Under the pieces are notes generated by a model. The model worked only from the letters and a program-made list of their open reading frames with translations. It did not search any database and had not been told where the DNA came from. 64,000 nt of DNA from Nocardioides renjunii. Its GTDB lineage: Bacteria > Actinomycetota > Actinomycetes > Propionibacteriales > Nocardioidaceae. Location of the stretch: NCBI RefSeq assembly GCF_034661175.1, contig NZ_CP141058.1:1240001-1304000 (forward strand). Reading direction: 5' to 3'. This document shows positions 9,350 through 16,526 of the stretch, piece after piece. The translations under genes were made by a program, and so were the position numbers. The stretch's first letter is position 1; each line of letters begins with the position of its first letter.

Positions 9350-10285
9350 GTGAGCGACCCAAGCCCCGTTGAGCGCCCCCTCCCGCACGTCGCCCTGTCG
9401 GCGCACGCCCACAACCGGATGGGGCTGCGCCGGACCGACGAGGCGTGGCTCGCCGAGCGGACGGCCGACCAAGCCACCCGCGTGCTGGTGGTCGCGGGCA
9501 ACCGGTTGCGCCCGGTCGACGGCGCGGTCGCGTGGGTGAGCCCCGACGCCGCACCCGAGGGCCGGCTCGTGCTGCTCGGCGACGCGGACGGCGTCGTGCA
9601 CCTCGCGGTCCTCGTGGAACCCGACGACGCGCCGGGGGACCCGGAGGAGTGGGTGCCGCTGCGCTCCGTGCTGACCGCGGTCGCCGACCACGCGCCCGAC
9701 CAGGCGCCGCTGCTCATGCACGCGATCGGGCTGGCCGAGTGGCACCACGCGACGCGGTTCTGCCCGCGCTGCGGCGGGACGCTGGTCAGCCGGTCCGCCG
9801 GGCACGAGCTGCGGTGCACGCAGTGCGACCGCGCCCAGTTCCCGCGCACCGACCCCGCGGTGATCATGGCCATCACGAGCGGCGACGGCGACGACGAGGC
9901 GCTCCTGCTCGGTCGCAACCGGGCCTGGCCGACAGGCCGCTGGTCGACCCTCGCCGGCTTCTGCGAGCCGGGGGAGACCCTCGAGGACGCCGTACGGCGC
10001 GAGGTGGAGGAGGAGGTCGGCGTGCGGGTCGGCGAGGTGGGCTACTTCGGCAGCCAGCCGTGGCCGCTGCCGGCCAGCCTGATGCTGGGCTTCACCGGGC
10101 GTGCGCTGACGACCGATATCGACGTCGACGGCGCCGAGATCGAGGAGGCGCGCTGGTGGACGCGCGCCGAGCTCGAGGCGGCGGTGCGCTCGGGGGAGGT
10201 CGCGGTGCCGCACGGCATCTCGATCTCGTCCTCGCTCATCGAGAGCTGGTTCGGCCGGCCCCTCGACGGGCCGGGCTGGGACTGA
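9350..10285 (+). CDS. nudC: NAD(+) diphosphatase / NAD-cap decapping hydrolase NudC
   Basis: 311 residues, GTG at 9350 after GGGAAAG. It has the full NudC architecture: a divergent N-terminal domain, a zinc ribbon (C138, C141, C156, C159), a Nudix box from about residue 203 ([23 protein letters not shown] without gaps) and the diagnostic SQPWPLPAS signature at about 235-243 that marks NAD(H) pyrophosphatases. It cleaves NAD(H) to NMN(H) + AMP and, by family knowledge, removes NAD caps from RNA. The position between adnB and mrx1/uvrD2 matches Rv3199c in Mycobacterium. Confidence 0.95.
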   Translation: MSDPSPVERPLPHVALSAHAHNRMGLRRTDEAWLAERTADQATRVLVVAGNRLRPVDGAVAWVSPDAAPEGRLVLLGDADGVVHLAVLVEPDDAPGDPEEWVPLRSVLTAVADHAPDQAPLLMHAIGLAEWHHATRFCPRCGGTLVSRSAGHELRCTQCDRAQFPRTDPAVIMAITSGDGDDEALLLGRNRAWPTGRWSTLAGFCEPGETLEDAVRREVEEEVGVRVGEVGYFGSQPWPLPASLMLGFTGRALTTDIDVDGAEIEEARWWTRAELEAAVRSGEVAVPHGISISSSLIESWFGRPLDGPGWD

Positions 10286-10297
10286 CCGCAGCCCGGC

Positions 10298-10774
10298 TCA
10301 GTCGCACTGGTCGCAGATCCCCGTGGCGGGGAGCGCGATGAAGCAGCGCGGGCACAGGTTCACCGGCCGGTCGCTCGCGGCGACGCGCGGACGGCTCGTG
10401 CCGGTGCTGCGGGTCGAGGTGGTGCGGGTCCGCGATGAGCCGGAGGAGCTCGACGGGGCGCTGGACCGCGTCGCCCGCGTGCCGGCCACGCGCTCGGGTG
10501 GCGAGTCGTCGCGGATCTCGAAGCCCAGGCGTCTCAGCGCCTTGGTCGCACCGGCCGAGCCGCCCGGGATGTCGGCGGGCGTGAGCGTACGTCCGGTGGC
10601 GAGGCCGTGAGCGATGCCGGCGATCGCGGCGGCGTCGTACTCCTTGCCGTGGTGCAGCAGGACGTGGGTCGAGACACCGCCGCGCACGAGCATGTAGTTG
10701 GCCCCGCCGGCTGCGTCCCAGGTCTCCATCGCGGTCAGGACGTGGTCGCGGTCGATCGAGTTGAGCAAGGACAC
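10298..10774 (-). CDS. ScoMcrA head-like domain protein with C-terminal zinc ribbon (hypothetical)
   Basis: 158 residues. Residues 1-90 read like the N-terminal head domain of the ScoMcrA modification-dependent endonuclease: a DRDHVLTAM helix, then HHGKEYDAAAIAGIAHG, the TGRTLTPADIPGG segment and LRRLGFEI. I recall this layout from the family but cannot score it here. A low-complexity Ser/Thr/Arg linker (about 95-130) follows, then a zinc-ribbon tail with CPRC and CDQC. No SRA, HNH or other nuclease domain is attached. The gene is convergent with nudC and lies 44 bp downstream of mrx1 on the same strand. Function is unknown; nucleic-acid binding is plausible from the ribbon and the basic linker. 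Confidence 0.7.
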   Translation of the reverse strand: MSLLNSIDRDHVLTAMETWDAAGGANYMLVRGGVSTHVLLHHGKEYDAAAIAGIAHGLATGRTLTPADIPGGSAGATKALRRLGFEIRDDSPPERVAGTRATRSSAPSSSSGSSRTRTTSTRSTGTSRPRVAASDRPVNLCPRCFIALPATGICDQCD

Positions 10775-10818
10775 GACAGCAGGCTAACCCTGCTCGCCGA
10801 CGACCGTGGGGGCGAGGC

Positions 10819-11061
10819 TCACGCGAGCGCCGCCAGCTTCTCCTTGACCTGCGCCACCGACGGGTTGGTCAGCGTGCTGCCGTCGGCGAAGAGGAGCGTG
10901 GGCACCGTCTGGTTGCCGCCGTTGGCCTGCTCGACGGTGAACGCGGCGTCCGGCTCCTGCTCGATGTCGACGATCGAGAACGCGATGCCCTCGCGGTCGA
11001 GCTGGCTCTTGAGGCGGTGGCAGTAGCCGCACCAGGGGGTGGTGAACATGGTGAAGGTCAT
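10819..11061 (-). CDS. mrx1: Mycoredoxin (glutaredoxin-like, CGYC)
   Basis: 80 residues with one thioredoxin-fold domain. The N-terminal active site is WCGYC, followed by the cis-Pro segment QTVPTLLFADGS and the TNPS motif, all typical of actinobacterial mycoredoxin-1. It reduces mixed disulfides with mycothiol (protein-S-SM), using mycothiol as the reductant. The length and the divergent placement next to uvrD2 are the same as Rv3198A/Rv3198c in M. tuberculosis. The divergent interval of about 75 bp must contain promoters for both mrx1 and uvrD2. Confidence 0.93.
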   Translation of the reverse strand: MTFTMFTTPWCGYCHRLKSQLDREGIAFSIVDIEQEPDAAFTVEQANGGNQTVPTLLFADGSTLTNPSVAQVKEKLAALA

Positions 11062-11135
11062 GGGATGGAGTGTCCCCTCCGACGTCTAGGCTGGCGAACA
11101 CCCCTCTCAACCACGACGTCGCAGGAGTTGTTCCG

Positions 11136-13178
11136 TTGCTCGAAGCGCTCGATCCCGAGCAGCGACAGGTCGCCGAGGCGCTGCGCGGGCCGGTGCGCGT
11201 CCTCGCCGGCGCGGGCACCGGCAAGACCCGCGCGATCACCCATCGCATCGCGCACGGCGTCGCCCAGGGCGTCTACGCCCCCACCGAGGTGCTGGCGCTC
11301 TCGTTCACCACGCGGGCGGCGGGCGAGATGCGCGAGCGGCTGCGTCGCCTCGGCGCCCCGGGCGTCCAGGCGCGCACCTTCCACTCCGCCGCCCTGCGCC
11401 AGCTCCGGTTCTTCTGGCCGCGGGTCCACCAGCGCGACCTGCCCGAGCTCACCGAGTCCAAGCTCGGCATGCTGGCCCTGGCCGCGCGGCGCCAGCGGCT
11501 GAGCGTGGACAAGGCGACGCTGCGCGACCTCGCCAGCGAGATCGAGTGGGCCAAGGTGTCCAACGTCGGTCCGGACGCCTACGCCGCGCTGGCCCGCTCG
11601 CGCGGCCGGGCCGTGTCAGGCCTCGAGCCCGAGGTCGTGGCCCGCGCGTTCGACGCCTACGAGGAGGTCAAGCGCGGCCAGGGGCGCATGGACATGGAGG
11701 ACGTCCTGCTCTTCGGTGCCGGCCTGCTGGCCGACAACGACGCGGTGGCGGCGCAGGTGCGCCGGCAGTACAAGTGGTTCGTCGTCGACGAGTTCCAGGA
11801 CGTCTCCCCGCTCCAGCACGCGCTCCTCGACCTGTGGCTCGGTGGCCGCGACGAGCTGTGCGTCGTCGGTGACCCCGCCCAGACGATCTACTCCTTCGCC
11901 GGCGCCGACGCGCGCTACCTCCGCGAGTTCACCCACAAGTTCCCCACCGCCACGAGCGTCGAGCTGGTCCGCAACTACCGCTCGACGCCGGAGATCGTCA
12001 CCGCGGCCAACCAGCTGCTCGCCGGCACCGCCAGCAAGGGCGTCGACCTGGTCGCCCAGCGACCCGCGGGAGCGCGCATCACCTACCGCGAGGCGACCGA
12101 CGAGGTCGCCGAGGCCGACGCGGTCGCCGAGCGCCTGGCGGGGCTGCGGGCCGCGGGCACCCCCGCCAGCCGGATGGCGGTGCTGCTGCGCATCAACGCC
12201 CAGTCCGAGCGCTTCGAGGAGGCGCTCGCGGCGCGAGGCCTGCCCTACGTCGTGCGTGGTGCGGCCCGCTTCTTCGACCGCCCCGAGGTGCGGCAGGCCA
12301 TCACCCTGGTCCGCGGCGCCGCCCGCAGCGGTGAGGCATCCGGTCCGGTGGCGGACTCCGTGGTGGCGGTGCTGTCCCAGATGGGCCACTCGACCGACCC
12401 GCCCGAGGGCAGGGGCGAGGTCCGCAACAGATGGGAGTCCCTCCAGGCGCTGGTCGACCTGGCTGCCGACTTCGGCCGCGAGCGCCCCGACGCGGTCCTG
12501 GGCGACCTCGTGGACGACCTCGACCGGCGTGCCGGCGAGCAGCACGCCCCGGTCGCCGACGCGGTCACCATCGCCACCATCCACTCGGCCAAGGGCCTGG
12601 AGTGGGACGCCGTCTTCGTCGCGGGCATGCACGAGAAGATGATGCCGATCTCGCAGGCCCAGACGCCGGCCGAGATCGAGGAGGAGCGGCGCCTGCTCTA
12701 CGTCGCCATGACCCGCGCCCGCGACGAGCTCGCGGTGTCCTGGGCGGTCGCGCGCGAGCCTGGTGGTCGGGCCAACCGGGGGAGCTCGCCCTTCCTGGCC
12801 CCGGTGCTCGACGGGGTGCCGGGCGTCTCCGGGCAGCGCCGCGAGCGGAGCAAGCGCAACCGCGCCGCGCTCCACTGCCGCGAGTGCGGGGGCGCGCTGT
12901 CCAACGCCCGGGAGAAGAAGACCGGCCGGTGCGCCGACTGCCCGGCGTCCTACGACGAGGCGCTGTTCGAGAAGCTGCGCGAGTGGCGCCTGGCGCGCGC
13001 GTCGGAGGACAGCGTGCCGGCGTTCGTCATCTTCACCGACGCCACCCTCCAGCTCATCGCCGAGCACGTCCCCAGCAACGAGTCCGGACTGCGCGCCATC
13101 AGTGGCGTGGGACCGAGCAAGATCAGCAAGTACGGCGATGAGGTGCTCGCCCTGGTCGCCGCCGAGTCCTCTCGCTGA
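11136..13178 (+). CDS. uvrD2: ATP-dependent DNA helicase UvrD2
   Basis: About 680 residues. SF1 motor motifs: GAGTGKTR near residue 28, FVVDEFQDVSPLQ, GDPAQTIYSFAGA, NYRSTPEI, SAKGLEWDAVFV and YVAMTRARDEL. Then comes the tetracysteine module of UvrD2 (HCRECGG and GRCADC) and a C-terminal HRDC domain (about 600-680; FEKLREWR, IFTDATLQLIAE, GVGPSKISKYG). UvrD2 is the essential helicase of mycobacteria (about 700 residues). The frame is open back to a GTG at 11070, but that stretch overlaps the likely promoter. A TTG at 11136 has GCAGGAG eight bases upstream, and translation from it begins shortly before the conserved LDPEQRQ helix, so I prefer it. Confidence 0.9.
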   Translation: MLEALDPEQRQVAEALRGPVRVLAGAGTGKTRAITHRIAHGVAQGVYAPTEVLALSFTTRAAGEMRERLRRLGAPGVQARTFHSAALRQLRFFWPRVHQRDLPELTESKLGMLALAARRQRLSVDKATLRDLASEIEWAKVSNVGPDAYAALARSRGRAVSGLEPEVVARAFDAYEEVKRGQGRMDMEDVLLFGAGLLADNDAVAAQVRRQYKWFVVDEFQDVSPLQHALLDLWLGGRDELCVVGDPAQTIYSFAGADARYLREFTHKFPTATSVELVRNYRSTPEIVTAANQLLAGTASKGVDLVAQRPAGARITYREATDEVAEADAVAERLAGLRAAGTPASRMAVLLRINAQSERFEEALAARGLPYVVRGAARFFDRPEVRQAITLVRGAARSGEASGPVADSVVAVLSQMGHSTDPPEGRGEVRNRWESLQALVDLAADFGRERPDAVLGDLVDDLDRRAGEQHAPVADAVTIATIHSAKGLEWDAVFVAGMHEKMMPISQAQTPAEIEEERRLLYVAMTRARDELAVSWAVAREPGGRANRGSSPFLAPVLDGVPGVSGQRRERSKRNRAALHCRECGGALSNAREKKTGRCADCPASYDEALFEKLREWRLARASEDSVPAFVIFTDATLQLIAEHVPSNESGLRAISGVGPSKISKYGDEVLALVAAESSR

Positions 13179-13197
13179 GGGTTCGTCGGAGCGCCCA

Positions 13198-13217
13198 CGA
13201 GCCTCGCGCGAGGCTCG
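13198..13217 (+). terminator. 20-bp palindrome just after uvrD2
   Basis: CGAGCCTCG-CG-CGAGGCTCG lies 20 bp after the uvrD2 stop. It can fold into a 9-bp GC-rich stem, but no T-run follows. It may be a weak or factor-assisted terminator or an mRNA 3' stabiliser separating uvrD2 from the whiB7 promoter region. Confidence 0.45.
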
Positions 13218-13265
13218 CGGGCGGGCCGTCGCGGGGCCCCGGCGAAGATTCTCGAAGAAATTCTT

Positions 13266-13315
13266 GGTAATACCCATAAAATGGTTTGCCCCTGACGACA
13301 CCCAGGGTCTAGCGT
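13266..13315 (+). promoter_or_regulatory. whiB7 promoter with AT-rich WhiB7-binding element
   Basis: An A/T-rich stretch (13266-13282), conspicuous in this GC-rich DNA, lies directly upstream of a TTGCCC -35 (13286-13291). After an 18-bp spacer comes a TAGCGT -10 (13310-13315). WhiB7 is known to bind AT-rich DNA just upstream of the -35 through its AT-hook, together with SigA, and to activate its own promoter. The arrangement here is exactly that. Transcription from it would produce a leader of about 370 nt. Confidence 0.7.
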
Positions 13316-13389
13316 TCCACTCACAACAACCCGCGCACTGGGATCGCTGACAACGATCCGCGCCCGACGCACCGAAGGAGGTGGCCCCC

Positions 13390-13572
13390 ATGGAGAACTA
13401 CACGATGACGATGACGGCGTGGACGCCGTCCTTCGGCATGTCCACCCTCGGCCGCCCCTGCGCGCACACGCGCGCCCTCGGCGCCGGCGTGGTGGCTGTC
13501 CAGGACGCCGCCGCCATCGTTCGCATCAAGGGCGATTTCCCGGGTTCTCCTGCCTGGAGTCCGTCGAGCTAG
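13390..13572 (+). CDS. whiB7 leader upstream ORF (regulatory peptide, 60 codons)
   Basis: ATG at 13390 follows a strong AAGGAGG (13375-13381) with ideal spacing. The ORF ends at 13572, 27 nt before the attenuator hairpin. The predicted 60-residue peptide starts MENYTMTMTAWTPSFG and resembles no enzyme I know. Known whiB7 genes are controlled by ribosome stalling in a leader uORF under translation-inhibiting antibiotics, which disfavours the terminator and allows read-through. The strong ribosome site, the position and the following terminator support that role here. The peptide is probably a sensor of ribosome speed rather than a functional product. Confidence 0.75.
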   Translation: MENYTMTMTAWTPSFGMSTLGRPCAHTRALGAGVVAVQDAAAIVRIKGDFPGSPAWSPSS

Positions 13573-13598
13573 GTCACACCTCGCATCGGCAGCCTCCA

Positions 13599-13640
13599 GG
13601 CCGCGGAACCCGACACCGGGATCCGCGGCCTTTTTGTTTG
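13599..13640 (+). terminator. Rho-independent attenuator in whiB7 leader
   Basis: GGCCGCGGA (13599-13607) pairs with TCCGCGGCC (13622-13630) and is followed at once by TTTTTGTTTG. It is the only hairpin with a clear T-run that I found in the window. It sits between the uORF stop and the whiB7 start (13693), so whiB7 expression needs read-through or anti-termination. Confidence 0.9.
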
Positions 13641-13692
13641 TCCCACCGATCCATTCCATCCGCGATCAGGTCAACGAGTAGGAGGTGAACAC

Positions 13693-14040
13693 ATGACCAT
13701 CAGCGTTCTCGACCGCCCCCGAGCTGCCGACGCACAGACCCAGCTGGAGCCGCAGGCTGCACTGGGCGCCCTGCACGACGCAGCTGCCGGAGTGGATGAG
13801 GAGTTGCTGCCCTGCCGCGTCAACGACGCAGAGCTGTGGTTCGCCGAGTCCCCCGCGGACGTGGAGCACGCCAAGGCCCTGTGCACGGACTGCCCCGTGC
13901 AGGCGCTGTGCCTCGACGGAGCCCTCGAGCGGCGCGAGCCGTGGGGCGTCTGGGGAGGCGAGCTCTTCCTCCAGGGCGTGGTGATCCCGCGCAAGCGGCC
14001 GCGCGGCCGGCCCCGCAAGTCCGACCAGCCCGCCGCGTAG
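13693..14040 (+). CDS. whiB7: WhiB7 transcriptional regulator of intrinsic antibiotic resistance
   Basis: 115 residues, ATG at 13693 after GTAGGAGG. Four iron-sulfur cysteines (C41, C64, C67, C73) with CX2CX5C spacing, the WhiB turn WGVWGGE (84-90), and a C-terminal AT-hook RGRPRK (104-109) after a basic stretch. The AT-hook distinguishes WhiB7 from other Wbl proteins. The [4Fe-4S] protein binds domain 4 of the principal sigma factor and activates resistance genes and its own promoter. Its place just downstream of uvrD2 is the same as in mycobacteria, and the leader shows attenuation architecture. Confidence 0.95.
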   Translation: MTISVLDRPRAADAQTQLEPQAALGALHDAAAGVDEELLPCRVNDAELWFAESPADVEHAKALCTDCPVQALCLDGALERREPWGVWGGELFLQGVVIPRKRPRGRPRKSDQPAA

Positions 14041-14085
14041 GCACACCGCGTCATCCCCTCCAAGGAAATACAGGAATCAACTTCA

Positions 14086-14280
14086 ATGAATACCTACCGA
14101 AATGGACGCAACGACATGAATCTCATGCATGAAGAACTCGCACGCGCGCAAATGTCCGCGCGCCTGGGAGAGGCGCACGAACTGCGACGCGGCCACCACC
14201 TGGCCATGGCCCGTCGGTTGAGCCGCAAGGCCGAGCAGGCCGCGCAGCAGGCGCGTCTCGCCCTCGCTCGCGCGATCTGA
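14086..14280 (+). CDS. Small basic conserved protein downstream of whiB7 (hypothetical)
   Basis: 64 residues, ATG at 14086 after CAAGGAAATAC. An internal ATG at 14116 is an alternative start. The sequence is mostly one predicted amphipathic helix rich in Ala, Arg, Glu and His (LARAQMSARLGEAHELRR, then RRLSRKAEQAAQQARLALARA), without signal or membrane segment. It follows whiB7 by 45 bp in the same direction and may share its antibiotic-inducible transcript. Small proteins of this composition are frequent in actinobacteria; I know no function for them. Confidence 0.6.
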   Translation: MNTYRNGRNDMNLMHEELARAQMSARLGEAHELRRGHHLAMARRLSRKAEQAAQQARLALARAI

Positions 14281-14341
14281 GCACAGCACCTCGAGGACGG
14301 ACCTCGGGACACGCTCCACCCTGATCGCGGGTGAACCCAGC

Positions 14342-14382
14342 ACGAGCCGGTACGTCGTCACGGTGACGACGTACCGGCTCGT
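14342..14382. terminator. 41-bp near-perfect palindrome (20-bp arms, 1-nt centre)
   Basis: The bases 14342-14361 are the exact reverse complement of 14363-14382, with a single G at 14362. The arms read ACGAGCCGGTACGTCGTCAC and its complement. It lies 61 bp after the small ORF and 27 bp before the next gene. It has no T-run. It is either a strong bidirectional RNA hairpin ending the whiB7 transcript or a cruciform/protein-binding site. Confidence 0.7.
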
Positions 14383-14409
14383 CTGCGTCCCGGGGGTAGC
14401 CTCGGCCGG

Positions 14410-14577
14410 GTGAGCGACGTGGTCACCTGTGCCTTCTGCGGCACCGAGGCGCCGGAGGCGGAGACCCTCACCTGGACCGTCGCAGTGGAGAACGGCCGGC
14501 GCCGGGCGTTCTGCGACACCTGCTCGCGCAGCAACCTGCGGGCCATGGAGGGCAAGCTCGACAGCGAGTGGTGGTGA
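14410..14577 (+). CDS. Small zinc-ribbon-like protein (CxxC...CxxC), 55 residues
   Basis: GTG at 14410 to TGA at 14575-14577. The translation begins VSDVVTCAFCGTEAP and ends GKLDSEWW. Two CX2C knuckles (CAFC near residue 7-10, CDTC near 36-39) flank a beta-rich segment, suggesting a single treble-clef or zinc ribbon. Short actinobacterial proteins with this layout and the D/E-WW tail are common; their role is unknown to me. A promoter-like TAGCCT lies about ten bases upstream, so the mRNA could be nearly leaderless. It is convergent with the TOMM-like gene. Confidence 0.65.
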   Translation: MSDVVTCAFCGTEAPEAETLTWTVAVENGRRRAFCDTCSRSNLRAMEGKLDSEWW

Positions 14578-14596
14578 CCGGGCCGCTCGCGGCGGG

Positions 14597-15118
14597 TCAG
14601 CCGGTCTCGAACCAGGCGCACCCGCAGTAGGGGTGGCGCTGCCAGCGCCGGTCCCGCGGGACTGGCTCGTGGTCTAGGAGCCAGGACGTCAGCCAGGTGG
14701 ACGGCGTCTCGCCGCGCGACCAGGCGGCGAGCTCGCGGGCCGCCGCGCCGGCGGCCATCGCCAGCAGGGGGCGGGGCGGCTGCGGGTCGTGCACCGCGCC
14801 ACCCTCGTCGAGGACGTACGCCGCGACGCACCGGGCGCACGGACCGACGCCGGGCGCCGCCCACGGTCCCACCTCGACGGCGTGCGGGCGGACGCCGACC
14901 AGCAGGTGGGGGAGCGAGGACACGGTCCAGTCGTCGACCGTCCCCGACACCTGACGGCCGGCCGCCACGGCGAGGCCCACGGGCGCGGCGGCGTCGACGA
15001 CGACGCCGGCCGCGGTGAGGGCGGCGAGCACCGGCTCGCACCAGGCGCGGGGGCAGTCGAGCTGGGCGCGGAGCGGGACGGACCAGGGGCGGGCGCTGGC
15101 GGGCAGGCTGGCGGGCAT
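14597..15118 (-). CDS. TOMM leader-binding / cyclodehydratase-like protein, short form
   Basis: 173 residues from ATG at 15118. The block VGPWAAPGVGPCARCVAAYV resembles the PG-x-x-x-C-x-x-C segment of ThiF/YcaO-partner cyclodehydratases that bind TOMM leader peptides. A second pair of cysteines in the C-terminal HPYCGCAWF completes a likely zinc site. The length is well below that of full E1-like TOMM proteins, and no YcaO, dehydrogenase or precursor gene is nearby. An orphan of this type stands near uvrD2/whiB7 in mycobacteria as well (Rv3196, by recollection), so it is probably a conserved protein with a non-RiPP function. A GTG at 15163 is an alternative start. Confidence 0.6.
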   Translation of the reverse strand: MPASLPASARPWSVPLRAQLDCPRAWCEPVLAALTAAGVVVDAAAPVGLAVAAGRQVSGTVDDWTVSSLPHLLVGVRPHAVEVGPWAAPGVGPCARCVAAYVLDEGGAVHDPQPPRPLLAMAAGAAARELAAWSRGETPSTWLTSWLLDHEPVPRDRRWQRHPYCGCAWFETG

Positions 15119-15179
15119 GTCCTGACGTTGCCACGCGGGACGCGGCGACGGCCGGTCGTCCACAGCCCCGTGAATGCAG

Positions 15180-15210
15180 CAGCGGCGCCGCCCGGGGGGC
15201 GGCGCCGCTG
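15180..15210 (-). terminator. GC-rich terminator hairpin after the DUF5679 gene
   Basis: CAGCGGCGCCGCCC (15180-15193) and its complement (15197-15210) form a 14-bp stem with a GGG loop, 23 bp past the stop of the DUF5679 gene. No T-run is present. It separates that gene from the TOMM-like gene on the same strand. Confidence 0.6.
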
Positions 15211-15232
15211 TCAGGTGCTCACAGGGTGAGGC

Positions 15233-15391
15233 TCACGCCTTGCCGAGGATGCGGTTCAGGTTGGTGCCGCAGACCGGGCACACGCCCTTGGCCATCTTGG
15301 TGCCCTTGTCGTTGACCTTGATCTCGCCCTCCGCCTCGCGCTTCTCCTTGCACTTGACGCAGTAGAACTCACCGCTCCAGGTCTCCGCCAT
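15233..15391 (-). CDS. DUF5679 zinc-ribbon protein, 52 residues
   Basis: ATG at 15391 (MAETWSGEFYCVKCKEKRE) to TGA at 15233. Two CX2C pairs (CVKC about 11-14, CPVC about 39-42) and the C-terminal NRILGKA are characteristic of the DUF5679 family of very small actinobacterial zinc-binding proteins. The function is unknown. Start choice is supported by an AAGGAGG just upstream on the minus strand. The gene has its own hairpin terminator. Confidence 0.8.
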   Translation of the reverse strand: MAETWSGEFYCVKCKEKREAEGEIKVNDKGTKMAKGVCPVCGTNLNRILGKA

Positions 15392-15584
15392 GACGGCCTC
15401 CTTGCTTCGTAACTTCGTGGTCGTCGCGGCGGGGTGGTCGAGGGGGAAGCCCGCCGGGGAGGGCCGGCGGGTGCCAGCGCTCCGTCGAAGACCCTACGCC
15501 ACGCGTGGCCCACGCTCACGCACCACACGCGCTGAGCGTGAATCCGCCTCCCGCCGCGCCCGGCCGGCTCAGTACCCTCTGGTC

Positions 15585-16391
15585 ATGCCGGAGCCCCTTG
15601 CCGACCTCGCCCACCTCCGCCTCGAGCGGCCCTCCGAGGGGGTCGCGCTGCTGACCCTCGACAACCCGGGGATGCGCAACGCGATGAGCCACGAGATGAC
15701 CTCGTCGTGGGTCGCCGCGATCGACCACCTCGCCGCCGACACCTCGCTGCGAGCCCTGGTCGTGACCGGGGAGGGCAGCGCCTTCTGCTCGGGCGGCAAC
15801 ACGTCGTGGATCGCGAGCGAGCCCGACGCGAGCGTGGACCGCCTGCGCAGCCGGATGCTGCCGTTCTACCGCGCCTGGCTGTCGGTCCGGCGCCTGGAGG
15901 TCCCCACCATCGCCGCGGTCAACGGACCGGCAATTGGGGCCGGGCTGTGCCTGGCGCTGGCCTGCGACATCCGCTACGCCGCCGCGGGCGCCCGGCTCGG
16001 CGTGCCGTTCAACACGCTCGGCATGCACGCCGGGATGGCCGGCACCTGGCTGCTGCCCGAGGTGGTCGGTCCCGCCCACGCGCGCGACCTGCTGCTCACC
16101 GGCCGGGTGGTCGACGCGGACGAGGCCCTGCGCCTCGGGATGGTCTCGCGGGTCATCGACCCGGACGGCTTCCTCGAGGAGGTCCTCGAGACGGCCGCCG
16201 GCATCGCCGCGACCGCGCCCATCGCGGCCCGGCTGACCAAGATCGCCCTCGCCGACGGCGGCCACGCCGACTTCGAGGCGGCCCTGCAGTGGGAGGCCCT
16301 CGCCCAGCCGATGACACTGGCCACCGCGGACCTCCAGGAGGGCATCCGCGCGGCGAAGGAGAAGCGGGCGCCGGAGTTCCGGGGCCACTGA
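15585..16391 (+). CDS. Enoyl-CoA hydratase/isomerase (crotonase) family protein
   Basis: 268 residues, ATG at 15585. The crotonase fold is clear: the oxyanion segment GEGSAFCSGGNTSW around residue 63-76, and AAVNGPAIGAGLCLALACDIRYA with the second oxyanion Gly. The position usually holding the first catalytic Glu is within FNTLGMHAGMAGTWLLP, which lacks an obvious Glu; the second-Glu position (usually PGxGG) is also absent. It may therefore be an isomerase, hydrolase or dehalogenase-like member rather than a classical hydratase. The upstream frame stays open to 15390, but that part overlaps the DUF5679 start and has no ribosome site. Confidence 0.8.
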   Translation: MPEPLADLAHLRLERPSEGVALLTLDNPGMRNAMSHEMTSSWVAAIDHLAADTSLRALVVTGEGSAFCSGGNTSWIASEPDASVDRLRSRMLPFYRAWLSVRRLEVPTIAAVNGPAIGAGLCLALACDIRYAAAGARLGVPFNTLGMHAGMAGTWLLPEVVGPAHARDLLLTGRVVDADEALRLGMVSRVIDPDGFLEEVLETAAGIAATAPIAARLTKIALADGGHADFEAALQWEALAQPMTLATADLQEGIRAAKEKRAPEFRGH

Positions 16392-16526
16392 CCGGGCCAC
16401 TGACCGGGTCCACGCAGGGGGGCCACCCCTGTGGACAGGCCTGTGGACGCCCTGTGCACGGCGCGGCGCCGTACTGTGCGGGTGACCAGCGACAACGGCA
16501 GCAGCGCGGTGGTGAGGAGAGAGAAG

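Noticed and set aside
10298-11061. Restriction or anti-phage defence island around the ScoMcrA-like protein
   Set aside because: Neighbours are conserved housekeeping genes (nudC, mrx1, uvrD2), and no methylase, nuclease or toxin gene is present.
14597-15118. RiPP (TOMM) biosynthetic cluster
   Set aside because: Only one partial leader-binding-like gene; no YcaO, dehydrogenase, precursor peptide or exporter nearby.
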